Of a stretch of DNA of 64,000 nt, positions 56,276 to 64,000 are shown in pieces (within the stretch, counting starts at the first letter, position 1; every line of letters starts with the position of its first letter). This stretch comes from Strigamia acuminata (lineage: Eukaryota; Arthropoda; Chilopoda; Geophilomorpha; Linotaeniidae): NCBI GenBank assembly GCA_949358305.1, contig OX442319.1:6324001-6388000 (forward strand), in the 5' to 3' direction. The notes under the pieces are model-generated. The model had not been told where the DNA came from. It saw only the letters and a program-made list of their open reading frames with translations, and ran no database searches. The translations under genes and the position numbers were made by a program.

Positions 56276-57442
56276 ATGAAAACAAAAATCATTTGGTTGA
56301 ACGATCTAATCGCAAACAAACAAAAACTAAAAAACCAAAACAACTTAAACGTGCCCGACCACATACCCGCGCCAACTGCACCCAAACAGACGGAAACACG
56401 ATTCGACACCGAAAACCGATTATTCTACCGCAAAGGCGGTTACCATCCAGTACAAATCGGCGACTTCTTCCGAAACAGATACTTAGTTAACCGCAAACTC
56501 GGCTGGGGTAATTTCTCAACAGTTTGGCTGTGCTGGGACAAACTAGCCCTAAAATTCATCGCCTTAAAAATCTTACAGAGCGCGCCCGACGTCACGATCG
56601 CCGCGCTAAACGAGGCCCAACTACTCGTACGTGCACGAACTTGCAAGTCCGACACTTCCCCTCAGAAAATCGTTCAAATACTCGACTCTTTCATCACAAC
56701 CGGCGTGAACGGCACCCACATTTGCATGGTATTCGACGTTTTAGGCGTCAATTTACTCGAAGTTATCAAACAGTCCGATTACAAGGGACTGCCACTGACC
56801 AGCGTCAAAAGCATCTTGCGCCAGGTACTCGCAGCGCTGGACTACTTGCACACGACGTGTAACATCATCCACACCGACGTTAAACCCGAAAATATTTGCC
56901 TGGACGTGTCGCGACGGGCGGTCAATGCGGCGCACGAATTGCCGGTCACATTGGCCGATCTCGGGAATGGTTGTTGGGTGAATCGCCATTTTAATTCCGT
57001 CATTCAAACGCGGCCATATCGCAGTCCGGAGGTGATTTTAGGGTTGGATTATCAGTCGAATGCGGATGTTTGGAGTATGGCGTGCACGGCGTTTGAGTTG
57101 GCGACTGGGCATTATTTGTTTCCGCTTAATTTGGGGTTTAAGGATTATTCGGACGACGAGCATTGTCTGTCGCTTTTTACGGGGTTGTTGGGGGATGTGC
57201 CGGAGAGTATTGCGTTTGCAAGTCGATGTTCGAGGAGTTTTTTTACGGCGGAAGGTAAATTGTTGTTTGTTCATGGTAATTTGGATTCGAGGGGGCTTTT
57301 TGAGAGGTTGACGGAAAGGTTTATGTGGGATGAGAGTGAGGCGCGTGGGTTTTCTGAGTTTTTGTTGCCAATGTTGGCGATGGATCCGAATAAACGAGCA
57401 TCGGCGAGGGATTGTCTCGGACATAAGTGGCTGGAGTTTTAG
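56276..57442 (+). CDS. SRPK: SRPK-type serine/arginine protein kinase, intronless
   Basis: CMGC kinase that phosphorylates SR splicing factors. Single exon, 388 residues. SRPK hallmarks: YRKGGYHPVQIGDFF, glycine loop LGWGNFSTVWLCWD (76-88), Lys98 in ALKI, HTDVKPEN (catalytic Asp201, HTD instead of HRD as in SRPKs), DLGNGCWV (metal-binding Asp228), QTRPYRSPEVILG and the C-lobe end MLAMDPNKRASARDCLGHKW. The spacer that normally splits the two lobes (often over 100 residues after KPEN) is reduced to about 14 residues, hence the small size. All catalytic residues are intact. Absence of introns suggests a retrocopy that stayed coding. AATAAA at 57555-57560. Confidence 0.92.
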   Translation: MKTKIIWLNDLIANKQKLKNQNNLNVPDHIPAPTAPKQTETRFDTENRLFYRKGGYHPVQIGDFFRNRYLVNRKLGWGNFSTVWLCWDKLALKFIALKILQSAPDVTIAALNEAQLLVRARTCKSDTSPQKIVQILDSFITTGVNGTHICMVFDVLGVNLLEVIKQSDYKGLPLTSVKSILRQVLAALDYLHTTCNIIHTDVKPENICLDVSRRAVNAAHELPVTLADLGNGCWVNRHFNSVIQTRPYRSPEVILGLDYQSNADVWSMACTAFELATGHYLFPLNLGFKDYSDDEHCLSLFTGLLGDVPESIAFASRCSRSFFTAEGKLLFVHGNLDSRGLFERLTERFMWDESEARGFSEFLLPMLAMDPNKRASARDCLGHKWLEF

Positions 57443-58330
57443 AGATTTTGTTTTTGGGTTTTATTTTTAGTGCAATAAGTATTTTTCTGACATTATTTTC
57501 TCTGATATTTTACTTACTTAGGGTTTAATAACTATTTAATTTTTTGTTTGTCGAAATAAAATTGACAGTTTTCTGGGTTTTTCAGTTGTTTGATATTGAA
57601 TTTGGTTAATTAATTCATCGGATACTTTTGTCGTGTTGCTGCAGACTTGAAAGAATAATTATGTAATCCAATAACTTAACTTTTAATTAAATTGAAAAAA
57701 TAATAACAACATTTGAACAAATAGACTTCAATCTAACACGGATTACAGCCAGCAAATGAATTGTATTGAAAATAAGTGGCTGGGAAAGTAATCTTGAAAA
57801 GCCACTTATATAGAAACAACAAACAGAGACGTTTAATGCGTCCAATAAATGTTTACACAAAAATTATACTTTCAAGACATAAAAAATAGCACAAAAAAAG
57901 ATATTTTTCTTTCTTTCTTGCTGGATGTTGCTTGCGCCATCTCGTGGGAAAACTCGCGGATTTTTATCATTTTGAGTGAAAACGACGCAGTCTTTCTAGC
58001 CCTTGTGACATTCTACGTGTCAATAAGTGTACGCATTGGGGAGGAGTGATTTATTTCAGGTAGTCAGGTATCAGCCTGGCGGCACATGACTGATTGGTGT
58101 CGCCACCTAGTGGCTAAATACATAAATACGACATCACTTCTTTTTTTCGATAAATAAACAACATAATGTAAACAAATGAAAAATCAATAAATAACGAAAT
58201 TATGGAATGATTACAAATAAATTTACCCAGGCCTGAGTTCTAGAACTTATATAAACACTTAGTACTAATTAATTTCAACTCTTTACACTCCTTCCAAAAC
58301 TCCACTTAAGTCAAATCATAATGTTGTGAC
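57443..58330. other. gene-free stretch
   Basis: Kinase 3' UTR at the start; a GTGGCT / AGCCAC inverted pair near 57772-57811; nothing else recognised. Confidence 0.5.
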
Positions 58331-58334
58331 TGGT

Positions 58335-58900
58335 ATGGTCTTCGCTAGTTTAAACAGGGGACTGAAGACACTAGTTTGGGACGCATACTCACGTAAATAA
58401 CGGAAACTCCCCTAATATTGGTTGGTTGGCCTTTATTAGTGTTGTCTAGGGGTATGGGGAATCCCGCTACCCGTTGCGGGGGTGCCACAAAGGCACGCCG
58501 CACCGGCAACCGACCCGTCACACACTGGGTGTGAGCCCAATGGGTGACGTGGTCGGTTCGGCTAAACATTCGTGTCGTACTCACCTACGACCCGCGTATC
58601 CGCTCATGGAGGCTGCGCTATGGAATCCGCCATAGCACTGAGTATCAACGTGGTGAATGGTGAGGAGTACAGAGTTCAACCCGGGACACGTCTTGTCCCT
58701 CTGATGAATACCTTCTCCTCTCTGGGAGCTACTAAACACACGACCTTCTCAGTCGGTGCCCAGCAACACACACTCTCTCTCTCCTCACCACACCACACCA
58801 CTCCCTCCTCCCCGAGGCTGGGTCAATCACCCACAGAGGAGATGACCTTTGGGGCCGTATGGCGGTGTGTGGCAGTGCCACAGGTCACTAGGGTGGCCAA
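58335..58900 (-). mobile_element. LTR-like region of a Ty3/gypsy remnant
   Basis: In reverse it contains CCCCTAGACAACACTAATAA with AATAAAG, loosely matching the polyadenylation module seen at four other sites. It lies directly downstream, in the same orientation, of a reverse transcriptase fragment. GC-rich; ends not defined. Confidence 0.45.
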
Positions 58901-58904
58901 GCGG

Positions 58905-59195
58905 TCACAATGTTTTAATAAATATCTCGGTGTACTTTTTGCTCTCCTTTACGGCTCTCATATCTAAACAGATCCGCACTGAACCATCCGGCTTGGCCAC
59001 GGGAACCATTGGGGAGACCCACTCCGTTGGGCCACTTACCGGTTCAATAATATCCTGCTCTAGTAGGATATCAAGCTCTTCGTCGACCTTTTTCCGAATA
59101 TGGAACGGCACTCATCGCACCGCCTGGGCGACTGGCTTCACCATTGGGTCCATATACAAATCCAATTTAAAATTCTTGAGTTTGCCGATTCCCTG
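58905..59195 (-). pseudogene. Ty3/gypsy reverse transcriptase fragment
   Basis: Reads DPMVKPVAQAVR, stop, VPFHIRKKVDEELDILL, IEPVSGPTEWVSPMVPVAKP and RICLDMRAV, the standard N-terminal start of the RT domain in metazoan gypsy polyproteins. One in-frame TGA and truncation after the DMRA motif, before the catalytic YxDD, show it is dead. Confidence 0.85.
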
Positions 59196-59199
59196 AACC

Positions 59200-59455
59200 C
59201 AGCGACTCAGAGGAGGAAAGAGAAAATGATTTCGCTAGTTTCTTTCCAATAATAAAGATTATACCTCAAGAACAAATCAAATTGTTGCAAAGTCAATTAG
59301 ATGCAGTCAACCCAACCATATGTAGCTTGGAAAATGAATTATCTGATGCTTACAATACCATAAGTAATTTAAGAGCTCGATTGGAAGAATTTCAAGTCCA
59401 GCCAGACTATGAAGCTTTTGAGGCGTGGGTTCAAAAGCCGGGCCCTAAATGGTGA
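59200..59455 (+). other. orphan 3' exon, coiled coil
   Basis: After CCCTGAACCCAG an open frame runs for about 83 codons to TGA at 59453-59455: an acidic start (DSEEERENDFASFF), a segment with heptad-like leucines (IKLLQSQLDAV; ISNLRARLEEFQV) and end AWVQKPGPKW. Composition looks coding. I do not recognise the protein; it could be the last exon of a transposon ORF, given its neighbours. Confidence 0.4.
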
Positions 59456-59963
59456 ATTTTGACACGTTGTACTGTTTGGATGTTTTATGTAGATAAGATT
59501 TTTGTTAATAACACCTTTTTTTGATAAAATATTTATTTGGATATGTAAAAGTTTGATTATGATAAAAGACATGAAGGTACCTATTTACCTATAGTTAATT
59601 ATTAGAACCATAATTAATAAAAAGTTTAATATAAACAATTTTTAAATTTTTTGTTGGAAAAATCTCCGTAATGCTCTTCTCTCATTTGTCAATTGGAATT
59701 TATTAAGGGAAATTTATTTTTATTATTATTTATTTTTATTTTGTCTACCATTTCCTAGATTGCAATGCATGGTTTAACACAACATGTCGACTTTGCTCTA
59801 TTTATTCCACAGGTCACTTTTACCCGTCCTAGTCGTACGCATCAAATCAACTCACACTTTTGCTTAAATCTCTTCTTTATTTACGTATTTACTTCATTTC
59901 CAAACTATATAAATACAAGAATTCTATTATCTTCTATAATCTTTTGCCAAAACTGCAAAGTTG

Positions 59964-60152
59964 AAGATGCTTTGGCACAGATGGTACTCACAACGGAGTT
60001 GTTACCAAAAATCTTTTAGATCTTATTTGCAAACCAATTGCCCCAAAGGCAAAGTATTCATTTGTAATATTTGGATTCATCCAGACTTACCCTGTTGCTT
60101 TCGCAACTATTCGTGAAGTCAACCCCTACCAAAGCCATTTCTTATTTATTTA
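59964..60152 (+). pseudogene. possible 5' fragment of the MULE-type transposase
   Basis: One frame reads CFGTDGTHNGV, then SFVIFGFIQTYPVAFATIRE and a stop. DGT followed by a YPVAFA segment is the order seen around the first catalytic Asp in MULE transposases. Weak; it is separated from 60985-61517 by an LTR-like stretch. Confidence 0.35.
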
Positions 60153-60168
60153 GAAGATTTTAGCATAT

Positions 60169-60710
60169 TGTCATGCGTACGGACCGTCCCGATTGACGGG
60201 CGATCCGTAGCGCTCGTTTTGAACTATAATTCGATTAATGTTGCTAAATTTCAGTCATAGATGTCGCTGACGATTGGAAACCGGCACAGCCATGTGACTA
60301 GACCGATCAATTCGATCATGGGGGTTATAGGAGATTTTCTATAAATAAACCAGCCCACTCTAAGACAGCTCACTTAATCTTAAGTTGCTTTACAGATACA
60401 ATCATTCTTTATCTAGTCTAATGTCGCCCAATACAGGGACCGGCTGACGACTATCTTCGAATCAATTAAACTCATATAACTTATCACCCGGTTGTGTAAA
60501 AGTGTTTGTTATAAGCTGAATTTATACTGTAAAGTGTCAATGTCAATTCATCCATGAACAATTTAATGCCGAATAAAGTGTAATGGTCGAAGACCAGATT
60601 TGTAAATTGATTAAGAGATCGAACAGTTGCGAAACTGTCCGGTTAATAAAAGACCATTTAAGATTAAGCCTAAAAATCTGACTCAATTGATTTCTCTTTC
60701 TTCTCACATC
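60169..60710. mobile_element. LTR-like insertion
   Basis: Begins TGTCATGCGTACGG, contains a TATAAATA at about 60341, AATAAA words at 60572 and 60644 and ends near TTCTCACA. The order of TATA box and poly(A) signals resembles an LTR; no duplication was found and the 3' edge is uncertain. Confidence 0.35.
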
Positions 60711-60984
60711 TCAGAATTAAAAATGAGTTATATGAATTCCGGATAAGGCCCCAAGAAACACACAACAATACAGACAATTACCACACCGTATGCCATCAAT
60801 GAGTACAAATATGAAATTACAGAGTATAACAGCATTATCATTCTACCATTTTCATTTCTTTGTTTTAATATTCATTGTTTATTTCATATTTAATCTCATT
60901 TACATTAGTCATTAGCTTTAAATTTGTTTATTAATTTGGTGTAAGAAATAATTTGTGTTGCATCAATTTATATGATTTTATTAC

Positions 60985-61517
60985 TAAGGTTCAAGAGGGC
61001 TTTGTTGGTATACGCGATTCAGCACGTTTTTCCTAATGCGCGAAACCAAGGGTGCTGGTTTCACTACTGCCAGGCCTTGTGGCGCAAGGTGCAGCACTTG
61101 GGGCTGACAGTCGACTACAAGAACATCCCAGAAGTTCGTAGTATAGTTAAGCAGGCTATGACATTACCATTCCTGCCTGCGGATAACATCACCGAGGGAC
61201 TTGAATGTGTTAGGGATGTGTTTACGGAGACAAACTTCAACAATCAAACAGACCGTAAGGTCTACTTGTTTATCGAGTATATCCGTGACCACTGGATAGC
61301 ATCAGTGGGTGTGCAAAGAATGACCGTGGATGAGCAACCGAACAGGACCAACAACGCTGTGGAATCGTTCCATGCAGCGTTGGCTAAAAGAATCAAAATT
61401 GCACATCCGAACATCTGGGCATTCCTTGGGTACATGCGAAACCTTGAGCATGTGACGTACCGTGACTATGTTCTGCTGCAGGAGGGTCACTTACCACATT
61501 TGAAGCGGAATTATTAA
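60985..61517 (+). pseudogene. MULE-type transposase, C-terminal part
   Basis: About 175 codons open to TAA. FKRALLVYAIQHVFPNA, then GCWFHYCQALWRKVQ and RTNNAVESFHAALAKRI are the Mutator-like/FLYWCH-linked transposase signatures (C-x2-H region and the C-terminal E-x-FH motif). The frame enters through a possible acceptor (TTACTAAG) and has no N-terminal half, so a truncated, probably inactive copy. No stop inside the fragment, so it is fairly young or a host exon. Confidence 0.75.
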
Positions 61518-62140
61518 ATTAAAAAATTGTTTAGTTGAATTTTGCAATTCTTGAAGCCATTTTCTGGGTCTCCAACCCCGCAAAACAGACTAAATGGAAG
61601 TAAACACTCTCGTTATGTCCCTTCTTTAATAAAATGCATTACTTTAGCCGTGTTGACCATTTGATAACCAACACATTGTTGTGACGGAACTGCTTCCGAT
61701 GAAGCCATCTTAAACGGACCAAATTGCAATCAAGCCCCGATTTAGCCGCCATTTTTACATTTCTTTTACTAGCGTAATTAAAAGAGCGCATTCTCTTTTA
61801 CTTTTGTTAACATCACACCCTTACTTGGGGCCATGAATTAGTCATGTTCCCAAGTCATGTCAGCGTGTTTATGCTTGTTGTCTTTGTTGAATCTTGGACG
61901 AACACTACTGGACTGGCAACTCCATTGTCAGTCCATGTTAGAGTGTCCGGGAGCTCCTCATCGCCACCATTAGTGTTCGTCCAAGGTTGAATCCACAGAG
62001 GCGCTTATCAACCGCTCACTGACGAATAAAAATCATCGTTTTTCTATTTTATTTAACCAAACTTGTATTCATTTTTTAATAACCCTAGACACATTTCTCA
62101 GGCCAATCGAGTATAAGTCCTATAAACGGCATCTCATTTC
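61518..62140. other. gene-free stretch
   Basis: No coding potential seen; ATTCATGGCCCCAAG-like and CAGTAGTGTTCGTCC inverted words hint at decayed elements only. Confidence 0.4.
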
Positions 62141-62950
62141 GTTTCGGTTACTTAGGCGTATCATTTCGTCGCCCTTCATTTCGTCGCCGTGTCATTTCGT
62201 CGCCGTTTTTGGCGACGAAATGACACCCAAAACGTAAAAAGGGCGACGAAATGAAGGGCGACGAAATGATACGGTTGAACAACCAAAACAACCCAAACCG
62301 AACAGAAGGGCGACGAAATGACACGGCGACGAAATGAAGGGCGACGAAATGATACGCCTAAGTAACCGAAACATTTGCCACAATTTGGCTACAATTTTGT
62401 CACAATTTGGCCTCAATATTGCCACAATTTGGCTACAATTTTGCCACAATTTGGCCTCAATGTTGCCACAATTTGGTCAGAATTTGGCCAGAATTTGGCC
62501 ACAAGTTTGCCAGAATTTGGCCACAAGTTTGCCAGAATTTGGCCACATCTTGTCCACAATTTGGCTACAATTTTGCCACAATTTGGCCTCAATGTTGCCA
62601 CAAGTTTGCCAGAATTTGGCCACAAGTTGGCCAGAATTTGGCCACATTTTGTCCACAAGTTGGCCAGAATTTGGCCACATTTTGTCCACAAGTTTGCCAG
62701 AATTTGGCCACAAGTTTGCCAGAATTTGGCCTCAAGTTTGCCAGAATTTGGCCACAAGTTAGCGAAATGCCACAACAATGACATGGCGACGAAATGATAT
62801 GGCGACGAAATGATAGGGCGACGAAATGAAAGGGCGACGAAATGATATGTTGATGAAATAAGGGCGACGAAATGAAAAAAAAATTTTCAACACAGCCTTT
62901 ATTAAAAAAAAGTACGGGGGCGACGAAATGAATGGCGACGAAATGAATGG
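62141..62950. mobile_element. palindromic CATTTCGTCGCC element with minisatellite core
   Basis: Perfect 64-bp inverted arms at 62141-62204 and 62309-62372 (GTTTCGGTTACTTAGGCGTA at the outside, CATTTCGTCGCC words inside), then a TTTGGCCACAA array (62373-62765), then further GGCGACGAAATGA copies to 62950. The CATTTCGTCGCC word thus flanks the array in opposite orientations. Confidence 0.75.
62373..62765. repeat. 15-bp minisatellite (TTTGCCAGAATTTGGCCACA)
   Basis: Alternating TTTGGCCACAAG and TTTGCCAGAA words with TTTTGTCCACA variants; all frames open, producing Asn/Leu/Trp/Cys-rich shadow ORFs on both strands. Confidence 0.88.
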
Positions 62951-62953
62951 ACT

Positions 62954-63250
62954 TCCCGCTATGTTGTAAAATGTGGAAGAAAGAGGCACCTGTCAAATTG
63001 TGCTGTTAATTTGCTCACTAGGACATTGGCCCAGTGTTTTTATGTCAACATTGAACACTGTTGTCAATTCTGCATCAAATTTTCTCATGATAGATAGTAA
63101 ATTCAAATTTTCCATATAAATTTCAAACTTGGAAATGTTTGGAAATTTACTTTTTTTTCAGTGTTATACATTTTACGTTATAAGTTATGTCTTATAAGTT
63201 ATACGGCCATACATTTGGGCTAAAGAGTTTAACGAGAAAGTATTTCAGTG
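62954..63250 (+). repeat. dispersed repeat, copy 2
   Basis: Same sequence and orientation as 52882-53155, with an extra ATTCTGCATCAAATT segment near 63066. It begins directly after the CGACGAAATGA array. Confidence 0.8.
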
Positions 63251-63666
63251 GAGTGAATTACGGCATTGTGGTTGTGAAATTTTGCCACTTTTAGGTCGAT
63301 ATCCGACAGTGGCCATTTGTAAGGACAACTCACGAACCTGTATTATTTGCGCGAACTAACTTTTGCGCGATAATTTTGTTGAATTAATTAAAAAATAATT
63401 AAGTTGATCTTAACAAGGCTTTATTTGTACGTTAATTTCAACATTTCCAATTTGATGTTCCCGTTCTGTAGTTTCTGCACCTTCTTCATGGCGGTTATGG
63501 CGCCAAAGCTATTGACGACCTAATTAAATACAGAAAAGTTTTTTTTAACAAAAGAAAGCGGACATTCTAACTAATTCAAAGACAATAAAAACATGGCGCT
63601 ATAGAAATACCGGAAGTTGAAAAAAATACATACAACGGTCAGGTCAAGTAAAATAAAAGCCTTTAT

Positions 63667-64000
63667 TTACACACGGTGTACAACCTGCAAATTCAAGTTT
63701 TTACGTTTAACATGATCGTTAATTACATCATAATCTGAATAGTCAATGCTATTACATTTCTGGATTTTTAACGTATTCAACGGATTTTGTACGTCCAACA
63801 ATTTTATGATGGAAGCAGCAGTAACCAAGGGGCAATTATAAAAAAATAAAGTTTCTAGCGCATTCAACTTTGCAAGTTCTAAAATTAAATCGTCAGAAAG
63901 CCAAGCACAATCAAAAAAAGACAATTCTTCTAAACGTCTAGATTGTAACACTAACGTTTTCAATTGTTGGTCTACAGCGACTGTAGAAGTCGGGTCATTT
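63667..64000 (-). CDS. second copy of the ZYG11-like LRR gene, 3' part
   Basis: The frame is open from the window edge to TAA at 63667. The C-terminal hundred or so residues clearly match the gene at 49568 (WLSDDLILELAKLNALETL; IIKLLDVQNPLNTL; INDHVKRKNLNLQVV) with scattered substitutions and a two-residue insertion near the end (SDYDV). AATAAA overlaps the stop by one base, as in the other copy. No break in the visible part, so an intact paralogue is likely. Confidence 0.8.
   Translation of the reverse strand, partial: NDPTSTVAVDQQLKTLVLQSRRLEELSFFDCAWLSDDLILELAKLNALETLFFYNCPLVTAASIIKLLDVQNPLNTLKIQKCNSIDYSDYDVINDHVKRKNLNLQVVHRV

Noticed and set aside
62334-62996. Several 120-142-codon ORFs rich in Asn, Leu, Trp and Cys
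   Set aside because: Translation of the TTTGGCCACAA array on both strands; all frames are equally open.

Overview
This is a eukaryotic, AT-rich, intron-rich and transposon-rich window. The gene content points to a protostome, most likely an arthropod: a TRPN/NOMPC mechanosensory channel, a type 1 tyramine (octopamine/tyramine) receptor, and ordinary metazoan genes with GT-AG introns and AATAAA signals. I cannot name the species. All exon models below were assembled by eye from open frames, splice sites, reading phase and family knowledge; nothing was searched.

Layout of genes: 1-6075 (+) 3' part of nompC/TRPN (18 exons seen); 9085-11216 (-) CRELD-type EGF protein (7 exons); 11646-14445 (+) NSUN6 RNA cytosine methyltransferase (8 exons), head-to-head with CRELD; 16144-24001 (-) M13 endothelin-converting-enzyme/neprilysin-like peptidase (18 coding exons); about 24-47 kb almost gene-free and full of repeats; 47675-48877 (+) intronless tyramine receptor; 49568-50872 (-) intronless ZYG11-like LRR protein; 52309-55474 (-) SLC1 transporter (9 exons) whose binding-site residues look like the neutral amino-acid (ASCT) type; 56276-57442 (+) intronless SRPK-type kinase with almost no spacer; 58.3-61.5 kb remnants of a Ty3/gypsy element, an orphan coiled-coil exon and a MULE-type transposase; 63667-64000 (-) the 3' part of a second copy of the LRR gene.

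The genes are unrelated housekeeping, signalling and sensory genes with no common pathway. Gene pairs are convergent (nompC/CRELD, NSUN6/M13, tyramine receptor/LRR) or divergent with short shared upstream regions (CRELD/NSUN6, SLC1/SRPK).

The most distinctive content is repetitive. Many non-autonomous terminal-inverted-repeat (TIR) elements can be delimited to the base, several with target-site duplications (TSDs): two hAT-like elements with 8-bp TSDs, TTA/TAA elements, a pogo-like TA element, a 10-bp-TSD element with an hAT-like element nested inside it, and a three-member TATACT family. A recurring architecture is a TIR element whose centre is a minisatellite of 15-34 bp units (8.5, 13.2, 31-34, 36.9 and 62.5 kb). 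One of these, at 30680-34079, carries a 1,133-bp solo LTR with a GAAT TSD. No CRISPR, operon, rRNA or tRNA gene was recognised.
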